Positions 18,475 to 27,657 of a stretch of 59,082 nt of DNA are shown piece after piece. This DNA comes from an uncultured Clostridia bacterium. Its GTDB lineage: Bacteria > Bacillota > Clostridia > Oscillospirales > Acutalibacteraceae. Under the pieces are notes generated by a model. It ran no database searches. It saw only the letters and a list, made by a program, of their open reading frames with translations, and was not told the DNA's origin. Both the position numbers and the translations under genes were made by a program. Positions within the stretch are counted from its first letter, which is position 1. The number at the start of each line of letters is the position of its first letter. The stretch covers positions 1 through 59,082 of the forward strand of contig CAJFPJ010000071.1 in NCBI GenBank assembly GCA_904399395.1. The letters are read 5' to 3'.

Positions 18475-19113
18475 TTATAGCTTGGAATATCCAAAGCTAT
18501 TTACCAGGGCATCCACCTTCTGGCCTTGCTGGCAGAGAGGACACTCATGGCTGGAATACGTCTCATAGCCGGGCACATCCTTGCTGTCAAAAATGGCATT
18601 AATTTTCATGCCTTCTACCTCATCTACAGCGCTGAAGATGGCGCATACCCCGGCTGCCGTTCCACCGTAATACTGGATGCATTCGGCGCTCTTGCGCACT
18701 GTGATGCCCGTAGTTACGGAAGCCATCAGGATGAGTACATGCTTGCCTCGAATCATAGGCTGAATATTATCACGGAAAATCATCTGCCCGTTCCCGTCAT
18801 ATTCGGGCGGCACCACATAAATCGTCTGGTGGGCATTAATAGACATAAAACCGGAACGGTTCAATTCCTGAGCCAGATAGGCCCCGATCACCTGTGTACC
18901 ATCCAGACAGAGGATTGTATCCACCACCGTATTGGCGATATAGTGAGGAACCAGCGCCTTGGCTGCGGCCTCCGCCTCACTCTGACGCGTCTTTAGCGTT
19001 GTCATATCAATATAGTAATTGACATGGGAATGATTTGTGGCAAAGTGGCCGCTGGCAATCTTCAACGGAACATCGCTGTTTTTAGACATGACCTTAAAGA
19101 TACGGTTTTCCAT
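18475..19113 (-). CDS. PRTase-fold protein, orotate phosphoribosyltransferase-like
   Basis: A 212-residue type I phosphoribosyltransferase-fold protein of the kind often named orotate phosphoribosyltransferase in Oscillospirales. The PRPP loop reads VLILMASVTTGITV: the VTTG part is kept but the acidic pair that normally precedes it (VDDV) is MAS. It ends in a HECPLCQQG Cys-x2-Cys element and FGYSKL. Catalysis of UMP synthesis is therefore doubtful; a nucleotide-sensing or regulatory role is possible. No pyrimidine genes are adjacent. It has its own promoter and terminator. Confidence 0.75.
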   Translation of the reverse strand: MENRIFKVMSKNSDVPLKIASGHFATNHSHVNYYIDMTTLKTRQSEAEAAAKALVPHYIANTVVDTILCLDGTQVIGAYLAQELNRSGFMSINAHQTIYVVPPEYDGNGQMIFRDNIQPMIRGKHVLILMASVTTGITVRKSAECIQYYGGTAAGVCAIFSAVDEVEGMKINAIFDSKDVPGYETYSSHECPLCQQGQKVDALVNSFGYSKL

Positions 19114-19171
19114 AAGCGTTACCTCCCAGCCCGGGTTCTGTCATAGGCAGAATAAACGGGTATTTTTTAAT

Positions 19172-19200
19172 AGTATACCTAATTTTTATTAATATTGCAA
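19172..19200 (-). promoter_or_regulatory. Promoter of the PRTase-fold gene
   Basis: On the minus strand TTGCAA (19195-19200), 17-base spacer, TATACT (19172-19177), 58 bases before the start codon. Confidence 0.7.
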
Positions 19201-19337
19201 TATTTTTCCTGCAGTTACTATTTTAACAACTAAGCTCTACCATAACCGTTCACCAGAAATGCACCGTTTTTTTGAAACAACCTTTTAAAAAGCCAAGAAA
19301 AAAAGCAATCAGAAGGTAAACGCCGCCCATCCTGCAT

Positions 19338-19769
19338 TCAACCGCCGTCTTCATTTCTCCGGTTTCCAAGAATTCGATTTCCCAGCACGCTTAAATCCTC
19401 ACAGGCGCCGTAATCCGCCCTGTAACCTTCCCCATTAATCACCAGGAAAGGTGTAAAGGCCGCAACCTCTACGGTAGTTTTATCTTTTTTCTCTATATGA
19501 AAAACAATATTCTGGCCACTGTAATCGCTATAGGAGGAATCCCTCTCATACACTGTTGTGCGGCCCAAAATCTCCACCACAGTTTGGATTTCTTCATCGG
19601 TGAGTTCCACATTTTCCCCAGGAGGTGTCAATTGCACGGATATTCCGCTGATTTCATAGGCATTCAATCTAAAAAAAGGCATTTTGGCTTTGCCCGGCAT
19701 ATTTCCTGCCCATAGACTAGCCACCGTTAGCGTAACAATCATACACACAAAAACAAATTTCCGCTTCAC
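19338..19769 (-). CDS. Small membrane-anchored protein of unknown function
   Basis: A 143-residue protein with a basic start (KRKF) and one hydrophobic segment (about 5-20), then an extracytoplasmic domain with ELTDEEIQTVVEIL and a SDYSGQNIVFHIEKKDKTT beta stretch. No family recognised. The GTG at 19769 is chosen because GAGGGGG lies just upstream; the frame is open 21 codons further without a ribosome site. It stands alone between the PRTase gene and secA. Confidence 0.7.
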   Translation of the reverse strand: MKRKFVFVCMIVTLTVASLWAGNMPGKAKMPFFRLNAYEISGISVQLTPPGENVELTDEEIQTVVEILGRTTVYERDSSYSDYSGQNIVFHIEKKDKTTVEVAAFTPFLVINGEGYRADYGACEDLSVLGNRILGNRRNEDGG

Positions 19770-19957
19770 ATATCTTTCCCCCTCCCTTAGATATCCATAC
19801 CTGTACATTCCACTGATCTCCGAAGATCCCATTGGGGCTCACGTTCGTCTTTTTCCGCATTGTCTCTTTCCCGCAGGATTCCACTTCCTTTTACTGTGGC
19901 ATTCTCCACTCCCGTATGCCCCTTTTATTTTAATCCATTTTATATTAGATGGAAATA

Positions 19958-20000
19958 GTGAAAAAGCGTCCGCCCCGGGATGGGAACAGACGCTTTCTTA
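19958..20000 (-). terminator. Terminator of secA
   Basis: Arms GAAAGCGTC / GACGCTTTTTC with a GC-rich loop and a minus-strand T-run, 27 bases after the secA stop. Confidence 0.75.
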
Positions 20001-20026
20001 CTGCTTTCAGCAGCCTGGGCAGCTTC

Positions 20027-22780
20027 TCAGTGGGTGGGGTGATACTGCTCACAGGTGCATTTTTTGAATTTTTTCCCGCTCCCGCAGGGGCATGGTTCGT
20101 TGGGGCCTATTTTCTTCCCCTTGCGGAGGGGCTGCTTCGTATCGGTCTTATCCGCGCTGGTAGCCGTGGGCTTAGCCACCTGCTCGCGCTTGGGCTCCTC
20201 CCTGGTCTTCAAACGAATGGTAAGCAGCATGCGGGCGGTATTTTCACGAATAGCTGCGATCATCTCGTCGAACATATCAAAGCCTTCCACCCTATATTCC
20301 ACAACCGGATCATGCTGGCCATAAGCCCGCAGGCGGATACCTCTTTTGAGCTCCTCCATTGCGTCGATGTGATCCATCCACTCAGAATCCACATTTTTCA
20401 GAAGGACTACACGCTCCAGCTCACGGGCAATGGGCTCGCCAAACTCTTTTTCCCTCTTCTCGTAGAGCTCATGGGCCTTTCGAGTGATTTCCAACTGCAC
20501 ATAGTCCCGCTCCAAACGGTCCATCTCGTCAGCGGAATATACCAGGTCGCCCGGCTCCAGCAGCCAGCCTGCATAATAATCCCTAAGTCCATTCAGATTC
20601 CAGTCATCCTTCAGGCTTTCTTTGGGCAGGAAGCGGTCCACCTGGGTCTCAATGGACTGATCAATCATATTCATGACCTGTTCCCGCACATTTTCACCGT
20701 TCAGGACCTGATCCCTCTGGCTGTAAATGATTTCACGCTGGCGGTTCATTACATCGTCATACTGCAGCACGTTTTTCCGGATGCCAAAGTTCCGCCCTTC
20801 GATCTTCTTCTGAGCGCCTTCAATGGTGTTGGAAAGCATCTTTGTCTCCAGGGGTGTATCCTCATCCACGTTGAGACGGTTCATCAGATTAGTAATCCTG
20901 TCGCCGCCGAAGAGGCGCATTAAATCATCTTCCAGAGAGATGTAGAACCGGCTCATACCTGGATCCCCTTGCCGGCCGGAACGGCCCCGGAGCTGGTTAT
21001 CAATACGGCGGGATTCATGGCGCTCCGTACCGATGATGTAAAGGCCCCCTGCCTGACGAACCTCCTCGGCCTCGGCCTCGATCTGCTGCTTATATTTCTT
21101 TTCCAACTCAGCAAAGGTTCTGCGGGCATTGAGGATCTCCTCGTCCTCCGTTTCGGAATAGGCGTCCGCCTCGGCGATCAGCTCCTCGCTGAACTGCATA
21201 CGGCGCATCTCCGCCTTGGCCATATATTCAGAGTTACCGCCCAATTTGATATCGGTACCACGGCCCGCCATATTGGTGGCAATGGTCACGGCGCCCTTGT
21301 GGCCGGCCTGGGCCACAATCTCCGCTTCTTTGTCGTGATATTTGGCGTTCAGGACCTCATGGGGAACCCCCTGCCTCTTCAAAAGGGATGAAAGCAGTTC
21401 AGATTTTTCGATGGAAATGGTGCCCACAAGCACAGGCTGCCCCTGCTTATGATGCTCAATAATATCGGCAATAACGGCGTTGAATTTTCCTTTTTCCGTC
21501 TTATACACCACATCCGGCATATCTTGGCGGATCATGGGTTTGTTGGTGGGGATTTCCACCACGTCCAGCTTATAGATCTCCCGGAATTCTTCCTCTTCCG
21601 TCATGGCCGTACCCGTCATGCCCGAAAGCTTCTTATACAGCCGGAAGAAATTCTGGAAGGTGATGGTGGCCAGAGTCTTGCTTTCCCGGGCGACGGTAAC
21701 ACCCTCCTTGGCCTCGATGGCCTGATGGAGGCCTTCGTTGTAACGGCGGCCGTACATCAGGCGGCCGGTGAACTCATCCACGATGATGACTTCCCCGTCT
21801 TTCACCACATAGTCGATATCCCTGGTCATCACACCCCGGGCCTTAATGGCCTGGTTCACATGATGCTGCAAGGTAATGTTATCTGGGTCGGTGAGGTTTT
21901 CCACGCCGAAATACGCTTCGGCCTTTTTTACGCCGTTGGGGGTCAGCGTGGCTGTCTTGGCCTTCTCATCCACAATGAAATCGGCGTCGGAATAAATGGC
22001 GTCGTTGTCTTCCTTCTCGTTGAGTTCCGCCACCTTCACCATACGAAGGGTTTTTGCGAACCTGTCCGCCTTCACATAGAGGTCGGTGGATTTATCCCCC
22101 TGGCCGGAGATGATGAGAGGCGTTCTGGCTTCATCGATCAGGATGGAGTCCACCTCGTCCACAATGGCGAAATGGTGGCCCCGCTGCACCTTGTTTTCCT
22201 TATAGATTACCATATTGTCCCTGAGGTAATCGAAACCCAGTTCATTATTGGTTCCATAGGTGATATCTGCCCGATAAGCGGCCTTGCGGGCGGCATTATC
22301 CATATCATTGGTAATAAGGCCCACTGTAAGGCCCAGATAGCGGAACACCTTGCCCATCCACTCGCTATCGCGGCGAGCCAGATAATCGTTCACCGTTACC
22401 ACATGAACTCCCTCTCCTGTGAGAGCGTTCAGGTATGCAGGCAGAATGACCGTCTGGGTTTTGCCTTCGCCGGTCTTCATTTCTGCAATACGGCCCTGAT
22501 GCAGCACAATACCGCCCAGAATCTGCACGGGGAAGTGCGGAGTGCCCAACACCCGGTCTGTGGCTTCCCGGCAGACGGCGAATGCATCCGGAAGAATGTC
22601 ATCCAGAGTCTCGCCCTTCTGGAGCCGGTCTTTCAGAAGCTGCGTCTGCCCCCGAAGTTCCTGCTCGGAAAGAGCCTTGTATTTCTCCTCCAAAGCGAGG
22701 ACTTTATCACAGATAGGGCGGATGCGCTTTAATTCACGCTTGCTGTAGCTGCCAAAAAGGGCGGCAAGAATATTCGCCAT
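20027..22780 (-). CDS. secA: Preprotein translocase ATPase SecA
   Basis: The ATPase motor that pushes unfolded preproteins through SecYEG. 917 residues. Walker A is EMKTGEGKT, the DEAD-like box is [16 protein letters not shown], and helicase motifs [12 protein letters not shown] and [13 protein letters not shown] are intact. The C-terminal zinc-binding tail [12 protein letters not shown] is present, so SecB or ribosome/lipid contacts are retained. The ATG at 22780 is chosen because GAGGTGAT lies 7 bases upstream; ATG and GTG codons 3 and 4 triplets earlier are inside that ribosome site. Single gene. Confidence 0.98.
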   Translation of the reverse strand: MANILAALFGSYSKRELKRIRPICDKVLALEEKYKALSEQELRGQTQLLKDRLQKGETLDDILPDAFAVCREATDRVLGTPHFPVQILGGIVLHQGRIAEMKTGEGKTQTVILPAYLNALTGEGVHVVTVNDYLARRDSEWMGKVFRYLGLTVGLITNDMDNAARKAAYRADITYGTNNELGFDYLRDNMVIYKENKVQRGHHFAIVDEVDSILIDEARTPLIISGQGDKSTDLYVKADRFAKTLRMVKVAELNEKEDNDAIYSDADFIVDEKAKTATLTPNGVKKAEAYFGVENLTDPDNITLQHHVNQAIKARGVMTRDIDYVVKDGEVIIVDEFTGRLMYGRRYNEGLHQAIEAKEGVTVARESKTLATITFQNFFRLYKKLSGMTGTAMTEEEEFREIYKLDVVEIPTNKPMIRQDMPDVVYKTEKGKFNAVIADIIEHHKQGQPVLVGTISIEKSELLSSLLKRQGVPHEVLNAKYHDKEAEIVAQAGHKGAVTIATNMAGRGTDIKLGGNSEYMAKAEMRRMQFSEELIAEADAYSETEDEEILNARRTFAELEKKYKQQIEAEAEEVRQAGGLYIIGTERHESRRIDNQLRGRSGRQGDPGMSRFYISLEDDLMRLFGGDRITNLMNRLNVDEDTPLETKMLSNTIEGAQKKIEGRNFGIRKNVLQYDDVMNRQREIIYSQRDQVLNGENVREQVMNMIDQSIETQVDRFLPKESLKDDWNLNGLRDYYAGWLLEPGDLVYSADEMDRLERDYVQLEITRKAHELYEKREKEFGEPIARELERVVLLKNVDSEWMDHIDAMEELKRGIRLRAYGQHDPVVEYRVEGFDMFDEMIAAIRENTARMLLTIRLKTREEPKREQVAKPTATSADKTDTKQPLRKGKKIGPNEPCPCGSGKKFKKCTCEQYHPTH

Positions 22781-23057
22781 TGGATCCATCACCTCAAAAA
22801 TCTTTTCTATTCCATTACCTGCTGCTTACACAGAGGCGTTTTCTGACGCGGCGAAAGGAGAATCCTCAGCTGGAAACGGCAGAAAACCTCCTCCAGCAGG
22901 CCACAGAATATCTTAAAAATTCAGAACATACGCGCAGGCGTACTCACTTTGTAAGTATAGCACAGGAAAAGGGAAAAAGAAAGCGCTTTGTGTGGAACTC
23001 CCAAAATCAGGCCGGGAAATCCTGCGAAAACTTTCACAGCCCCAAACCCTGCGCCTA
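22781..23057. other. Intergenic stretch, no gene seen
   Basis: Between divergent secA and the NifU-like gene. Reading frames here are short and lack ribosome sites. It should hold the secA promoter on the minus strand, but no convincing -35/-10 pair was found. Confidence 0.4.
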
Positions 23058-23086
23058 TTGCGAAAGATCGCAAAATATCCTATAAT
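23058..23086 (+). promoter_or_regulatory. Promoter of the NifU-like/GGGtGRT operon
   Basis: TTGCGA (23058-23063), 17-base spacer, TATAAT (23081-23086). A ~115-base leader with a very GC-rich block follows before the first ATG. Confidence 0.65.
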
Positions 23087-23202
23087 GATTTTGTTCTGAA
23101 ACCTATTCCATACCCTAAACGGGCCGGGGCCTCTGCTGTGCCGCAGGGCTCAGGGGCCGGGCTGCCGGCCTGGAATATCAAAACCGAAAGGAGTACCACA
23201 TT

Positions 23203-23895
23203 ATGAATTATTCCCATGAAGTGGAAAGAATGTGCAGTGTGAGAAAGGGCCCCCATCATGGTCCGGCTCCGATTCCCGAAGAGGGAAATTGGGTTAAGGC
23301 CTACGACATCAAGGATATTTCCGGCCTTTCCCACGGTGTGGGCTGGTGTGCACCTCAGCAGGGCACATGTAAGCTCACCCTGAATGTAAAGGACGGTATT
23401 GTTCAGGAGGCTCTCGTGGAGACTCTGGGCTGCTCCGGCATGACCCACTCCGCCGCCATGGCTGCTGAAATTCTGCCCGGCAAAACCCTTCTTGAATGTC
23501 TTAATACCGACCTGGTGTGCGACGCTATCAACGTGGCTATGCGCGAAATCTTCAAGCAGCTGGCCTATGGCCGCAGCCAGACGGCGTTCTCCGAAGGCGG
23601 CCTGCCCATCGGCGCCAGCCTGGAAGATCTGGGCAAGGGCCTGCGTTCCCAGGTGGGCACCATGTTCAGCACAGGTGCCAAGGGTGTCCGTTATATGGAA
23701 ATGGCAGAAGGCTATGTACTTAAAATGGCTTTGGACGAGAACGATGAGGTCATCGGCTATCAGTTCGTGCGCCTGGGCAAAATGCTGGAGGATATCCGCC
23801 ACGGCGTAAGCCCCGATGAGGCCTTTAAGAAGAACATCGGCCAGTATGGCCGTTTCGACGGCGCTGCCAAGTATATCGACCCCCGTGAGGAATAA
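23203..23895 (+). CDS. NifU/IscU-like iron-sulfur scaffold protein
   Basis: A 230-residue protein resembling the IscU/NifU N-terminal scaffold. GWCAPQQGTC and ETLGCSGMTHSAAMAAEIL correspond to the first two cysteine regions of IscU. The third scaffold cysteine (LHCS region) is not evident, and the C-terminal third is different, so standard cluster assembly is uncertain. Codons are strongly biased, suggesting high expression. It is followed 34 bases later by the GGGtGRT gene, a recurrent pairing in clostridia that implies a joint metal-related function. Confidence 0.82.
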   Translation: MNYSHEVERMCSVRKGPHHGPAPIPEEGNWVKAYDIKDISGLSHGVGWCAPQQGTCKLTLNVKDGIVQEALVETLGCSGMTHSAAMAAEILPGKTLLECLNTDLVCDAINVAMREIFKQLAYGRSQTAFSEGGLPIGASLEDLGKGLRSQVGTMFSTGAKGVRYMEMAEGYVLKMALDENDEVIGYQFVRLGKMLEDIRHGVSPDEAFKKNIGQYGRFDGAAKYIDPREE

Positions 23896-23929
23896 GCTGA
23901 CAAAGCAGAAAAAGGAGGACTAGACTATA

Positions 23930-24937
23930 ATGGCTAACGATGTAATGTTTGAAGGCAAAGAAAGAAGAATGGCCAAAATAGAAAAGTGTCTTGCCGAGTA
24001 TGGCCTTGCCAGCCTCGAAGACGCTCGTGATCTCTGCCTTTCCAAGGGCATTGATGTGGATAAGATTGTAAAGGGTGTGCAGCCCATTGCTTTTGAGAAC
24101 GCCTCCTGGGCATACACCCTGGGCTGTGCCGTTGCTCTGAAGAAGGGCGCTGCTTCCGCTCCCGAGGCCGCAGAAGCTATCGGCATCGGCCTGCAGGCTT
24201 TCTGCATTCCCGGCTCTGTGGCTGAAAACCGTAAGGTGGGCCTTGGCCACGGCAATCTGGGCGCTATGCTTCTTAGAGACGAGACCAAATGTTTCGCCTT
24301 CCTGGCAGGCCATGAATCCTTTGCCGCCGCTGAAGGTGCTATCGGCATCGCCCGCACTGCCAACCGTGCCCGTAAGGAGCCCCTGCGCATTATCCTGAAC
24401 GGCCTGGGCAAGGACGCCGCCTACATCATCTCCAGAATCAACGGCTTCACCTATGTAAAGACCGACTACGATTTCTACACCGACGAGCTCTCTATTGTAG
24501 AGACCAAGGCTTTCTCTGAGGGCGAGCGCGCAGCCGTTAAATGCTACGGCGCAAACGACGTTCTGGAGGGCGTAGCCATCATGAAGCACGAGGGCGTGGA
24601 TGTCTCCATCACCGGCAACTCCACCAACCCCACCCGCTTCCAGCATCTGGTGGCAGGCACCTATAAGAAATGGGCTCTGGAAAACGGCAAGAAATATTTC
24701 TCCGTTGCTTCCGGCGGTGGCACGGGCCGCACTCTGCATCCCGACAACATGGCCGCTGGCCCTGCTTCCTACGGCCTGACCGACTCCATGGGCCGCATGC
24801 ATGGCGACGCTCAGTTTGCCGGCTCCTCTTCCGTTCCCGCTCACGTGGAAATGATGGGCCTGATCGGCATGGGCAACAACCCCATGGTAGGCGCTACCGT
24901 GGCCTGCGCTGTTGCAGTGTATGAGGCTAATAAATAA
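23930..24937 (+). CDS. GGGtGRT family protein
   Basis: A 335-residue cytoplasmic protein of the family named after its motif, seen here as SGGGTGRTLHPDN in the C-terminal third. Other conserved stretches are ENRKVGLGHGNLGAMLL, GHESFAAAEG, NGLGKDAAYIISRINGF and HGDAQFAGSSSVPAHVEMMG. The function is unknown. His, Asp and Asn residues cluster near the motif and could bind a ligand or metal. Codon usage is highly biased, as for an abundant protein. AAAAGGAGG precedes the ATG. Co-transcribed with the NifU-like scaffold and closed by a terminator. Confidence 0.88.
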   Translation: MANDVMFEGKERRMAKIEKCLAEYGLASLEDARDLCLSKGIDVDKIVKGVQPIAFENASWAYTLGCAVALKKGAASAPEAAEAIGIGLQAFCIPGSVAENRKVGLGHGNLGAMLLRDETKCFAFLAGHESFAAAEGAIGIARTANRARKEPLRIILNGLGKDAAYIISRINGFTYVKTDYDFYTDELSIVETKAFSEGERAAVKCYGANDVLEGVAIMKHEGVDVSITGNSTNPTRFQHLVAGTYKKWALENGKKYFSVASGGGTGRTLHPDNMAAGPASYGLTDSMGRMHGDAQFAGSSSVPAHVEMMGLIGMGNNPMVGATVACAVAVYEANK

Positions 24938-24964
24938 TCTCAGGTTTACTTAATTGTAAAAATA

Positions 24965-25004
24965 GGGCTTCCCGGTGTAATATTGCCGGGAAGCCTTGTT
25001 TTTT
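24965..25004 (+). terminator. Terminator after the GGGtGRT gene
   Basis: Stem GGCTTCCCGG / CCGGGAAGCC followed by TTGTTTTTT. Confidence 0.9.
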
Positions 25005-25311
25005 ACAAACCAATCCCACAATTTTTCATATCGTAAGAGAAACTAAAATCAGGCCCCTGAACACATGATGATAGTAGGTTGGCCAACTATTTGTGCCACA
25101 TGGCCGCCATAAAGTTGAAAAACTAGATCCCACGATTTCGAGATCAAACAACTGACACACCAGAATATATTTCATTGGAAAATCCACCATAATTTTATAT
25201 CTTTTCTTTTTTATTCAGTTACCATGGGAACTTCTTCCCTTATATGATACAATTAATACACCTGCAACCCATTCATTACATACATATAAAGCATAAGGAA
25301 GGAAAATCTGC
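25005..25311. other. Intergenic stretch, no gene seen
   Basis: AT-rich with no credible coding frame. A weak promoter (TTACCA 25219-25224, 18 bases, TATGAT 25243-25248) could serve the acetyltransferase gene. Confidence 0.35.
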
Positions 25312-26100
25312 ATGTATCAAAAAAGCGATCTTTTGCGCGGCCTGCGCGCGCTCGGCATATCCTCCCACGACACACTGCTGGTGCATTCCTCCATGAAGGC
25401 GGTGGGCCAGGTGGAAGGCGGTGCGGATACGGTGCTGGATGCCCTGACAGAGGTTGTATCCGAAGGGCTTTTGATCCTGCCCACACACAGCTGGAATACT
25501 ATGGGCGAAAACCACCTACTCTTCGACCCTCTTACAGAACCCTCCTGCGTGGGGGTGCTCACCAATCTGTTTTTTAAACGCCCAGGGGTGCTGCGTTCCT
25601 TGCACGCTACTCATTCAGTAGCGGCCTTTGGCAAAGACGCTGCAGAGTATGTGGCGGGCGAAGAACATGTGCATACCCCCTGCGCACGGGAAGGATGCTG
25701 GGGCAAGCTTCTGGATAGGCGTGCCAAAATTCTCTTCTTGGGATGCGGACTCTTCCGCAATACATTCCTGCATGGCGTGGAGGAATGGAACGGAATCGAA
25801 AATCGCTTGGCCAGCCAGATGGTGCCTTTCCAGATTTTGCTGCCGGACGGAAAGATTATCGATACGCCCCTCTACCGCCACTACTGCCCCACCTGCCCGG
25901 ACATATCACAGAATTATATCAAGATGGAGCCTGTTTTCCTGAAGCTCGGCGCTGCAAAAGAAGGCCGGGTGGGCGACGCCCGCAGCGTGTTATGCGATGC
26001 AGCGTCAATGGCAGAAATCACCAGCCAACTTCTCAAACGCAATCCCGATTTGTTCGGCGACATAACGCCGGTGCCAAAAAGTTGGTATGAATCTCTCTAA
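25312..26100 (+). CDS. AAC(3)-family N-acetyltransferase
   Basis: A 262-residue member of the aminoglycoside 3-N-acetyltransferase fold (PF02522), closest in look to the chromosomal YokD-like group. The acetyl-CoA-binding block is LLVHSSMKAVGQVEGGADTV. The catalytic region carries PTHSWNTM, RSLHATHSVAAFG and the GCWGKLLD segment. Chromosomal members often do not confer aminoglycoside resistance, so no resistance phenotype is claimed. AAGGAAGG lies upstream of the ATG. Single gene with its own terminator. Confidence 0.88.
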   Translation: MYQKSDLLRGLRALGISSHDTLLVHSSMKAVGQVEGGADTVLDALTEVVSEGLLILPTHSWNTMGENHLLFDPLTEPSCVGVLTNLFFKRPGVLRSLHATHSVAAFGKDAAEYVAGEEHVHTPCAREGCWGKLLDRRAKILFLGCGLFRNTFLHGVEEWNGIENRLASQMVPFQILLPDGKIIDTPLYRHYCPTCPDISQNYIKMEPVFLKLGAAKEGRVGDARSVLCDAASMAEITSQLLKRNPDLFGDITPVPKSWYESL

Positions 26101-26191
26101 AGATCTGCTCACTCCCACGGAGTTTCCAGTTTATCTTGCATATATCCATACCAAAACAAATTTATAGAACCCAGGGATAACCTGCAAATCA

Positions 26192-26229
26192 CAAGGCGTC
26201 TGATAGAAGAATCAGACGCCTTGTTTTTG
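26192..26229 (+). terminator. Terminator after the acetyltransferase gene
   Basis: Perfect arms CAAGGCGTCTGAT / ATCAGACGCCTTG then TTTTTGTG. Confidence 0.85.
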
Positions 26230-26241
26230 TGTTTACAAATA

Positions 26242-26436
26242 TCACCGGTAGATCCGTCTAGGGCATACCTCATAGCACTGCCGGATGATGGCAGTACAGA
26301 TCTTTCTATGATAATCCAGATACAGTTTTTTCTTCTCCTTTTCCAGTTTAAGCTTTTCCTGCATCTCCTTCCAGCGGGGGCAAGTTTTGTGACAGCCTTC
26401 CTGATATTGAGCACAACCCTCACGACAGGGGATCAT
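26242..26436 (-). CDS. Small Cys-rich protein of unknown function
   Basis: A 64-residue protein with an N-terminal CREGCAQYQEGCHKTCPRW pattern (four Cys, one His), a charged Lys/Glu helix (KLKLEKEKKKLYLDYHRK) and two further Cys. Small proteins of this shape occur widely in clostridial genomes and prophages with unknown function; metal binding is plausible. The ATG at 26436 is chosen because AAAGGAG stands 8 bases upstream. It lies opposite the acetyltransferase gene and alone. Confidence 0.65.
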   Translation of the reverse strand: MIPCREGCAQYQEGCHKTCPRWKEMQEKLKLEKEKKKLYLDYHRKICTAIIRQCYEVCPRRIYR

Positions 26437-26877
26437 GAACAAGACTCCTTTCCTGGTATATACACTGCAATCCGCAGTTCTTTCCATACATTACCACTGT
26501 TAACCACATAAAAGGCGTCGGTTTTCGGCCTACAAGTATACTATAATGCCGTCTCTGTTTCGTATCTATCCTGGTTATGTAAAATCTTAGTCAATACAGA
26601 TAAAATCCGGCATCGCGTCATACGGGCCTCAGTAGAAACTCCTTTGGCATATACAAGCATATGCCCATATTCTTTTCCATATGTCTGCTTTTTCTGCAGG
26701 CATGCACCACTGTTTCCACAGATATTTTCTATAGCAACTGCCTTAAAACCGCGGCCCATGTGTATTATGAAGGACGTTGTTTTACACAGATTTTACACAA
26801 ACTTGATTTCGCTTTTAACAGCAGATTTGTAGTATGTAAAATGGGTAGATATACAAATCAAATAAAATCAGCCCTTC
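26437..26877. other. Intergenic stretch upstream of sigI
   Basis: About 440 AT-rich bases. Small frames occur on both strands but none has a convincing ribosome site or recognisable product. Only regulatory content is expected. Confidence 0.4.
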
Positions 26878-26905
26878 ACCCCGGTTTTCTGCAAAGAAGG
26901 CCGTA
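26878..26905 (+). promoter_or_regulatory. Candidate SigI-dependent promoter of sigI-rsgI
   Basis: ACCCC at 26878-26882 and CGTA at 26902-26905, separated by 19 bases. SigI promoters are known for an ACCCC-type -35 and a CGWA -10. The identical arrangement recurs at 28741-28768 before the next operon. Autoregulation is the usual pattern for sigI. Confidence 0.5.
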
Positions 26906-26931
26906 TTCTATACATAGGAGGGTTCTGTTGT

Positions 26932-27657
26932 ATGAACGATGAACAGACAATCATTCAACAGGTCTATGCGGCAAAAGAAAATATCCAGGCTGCAGATCAG
27001 CTGATCGGCACCTATATGCCCTTTATCAAGGCGGAAACAGCAAAATTTTTAAAGCGTCTGCCTATTGAAGGGCACGATGATGAACTCAGCATCGCCATGA
27101 TGGCCTTCCACGAGGCAGTGGGAGGTTATTCCCGCACACGGGGAGCCTTCCTGAAATACGCGGCCATGCTGATTAAAAGCCGTTTGATCGATTATCAGCG
27201 CAAAGAGCAACGGCACAGAAAAATTCTCTCTCTGGATGCACCTACTATGGAAGGGGACACGACCCTTGGCGAAACCCTGACAGATGAAAGAGAACCTCAT
27301 GAAGAAATAGTCTCCCGGAATGCAACTCGTCAAGAAATTGAAGAGCTGGCCCGGCAGATGCAGGAGTTTGGAATCACCCTAAGCGATGTAGCAGACAACT
27401 GCCCCAAACAGCAGCGGACTCTGGAGGCTTGCAGAAAGGCGCTGCAATATGCACGGGAGAATCCAGAGCTTTTGGAAGACCTGCTGGAGTCAAAGCGGTT
27501 GCCTATCGGAAAACTTACAGCAGGCAGCGGCGTGGAACGCAAAACACTGGAACGCCACCGGAAATATATGGTATCCCTTTTGTTGATGTATACCAATGGA
27601 TATGAAATCATCCGGGGTCATTTGAAGCAAGTCATGAAAGGAGCGGCAGCACGATGA
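26932..27657 (+). CDS. sigI: RNA polymerase sigma factor SigI
   Basis: A 241-residue sigma factor of the SigI group. Region 2 is seen in DDELSIAMMAFHEAVGGYSRTRGAFLKYAAMLIKSRLIDYQRKEQRH (pieces around residues 48-95). The C-terminal SigI domain ends with a helix-turn-helix-like ERKTLERHRKYMVSLLLMYTNGYE. SigI factors govern heat/envelope stress in Bacillus and cellulosome genes in Clostridium thermocellum, each held by a membrane RsgI. The next gene, overlapping by 4 bases (ATGA), is that RsgI. AGGAGGG lies about 10 bases before the ATG. Confidence 0.93.
   Translation: MNDEQTIIQQVYAAKENIQAADQLIGTYMPFIKAETAKFLKRLPIEGHDDELSIAMMAFHEAVGGYSRTRGAFLKYAAMLIKSRLIDYQRKEQRHRKILSLDAPTMEGDTTLGETLTDEREPHEEIVSRNATRQEIEELARQMQEFGITLSDVADNCPKQQRTLEACRKALQYARENPELLEDLLESKRLPIGKLTAGSGVERKTLERHRKYMVSLLLMYTNGYEIIRGHLKQVMKGAAAR

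Noticed and set aside
21449-22732. 427-codon open frame on the plus strand opposite secA.
   Set aside because: Antisense shadow of secA, with low-complexity His/Gly/Phe-rich composition and no motif.
26661-26942. Small plus-strand frame just before sigI.
   Set aside because: No ribosome site, no recognisable product, and it overlaps the candidate promoter.
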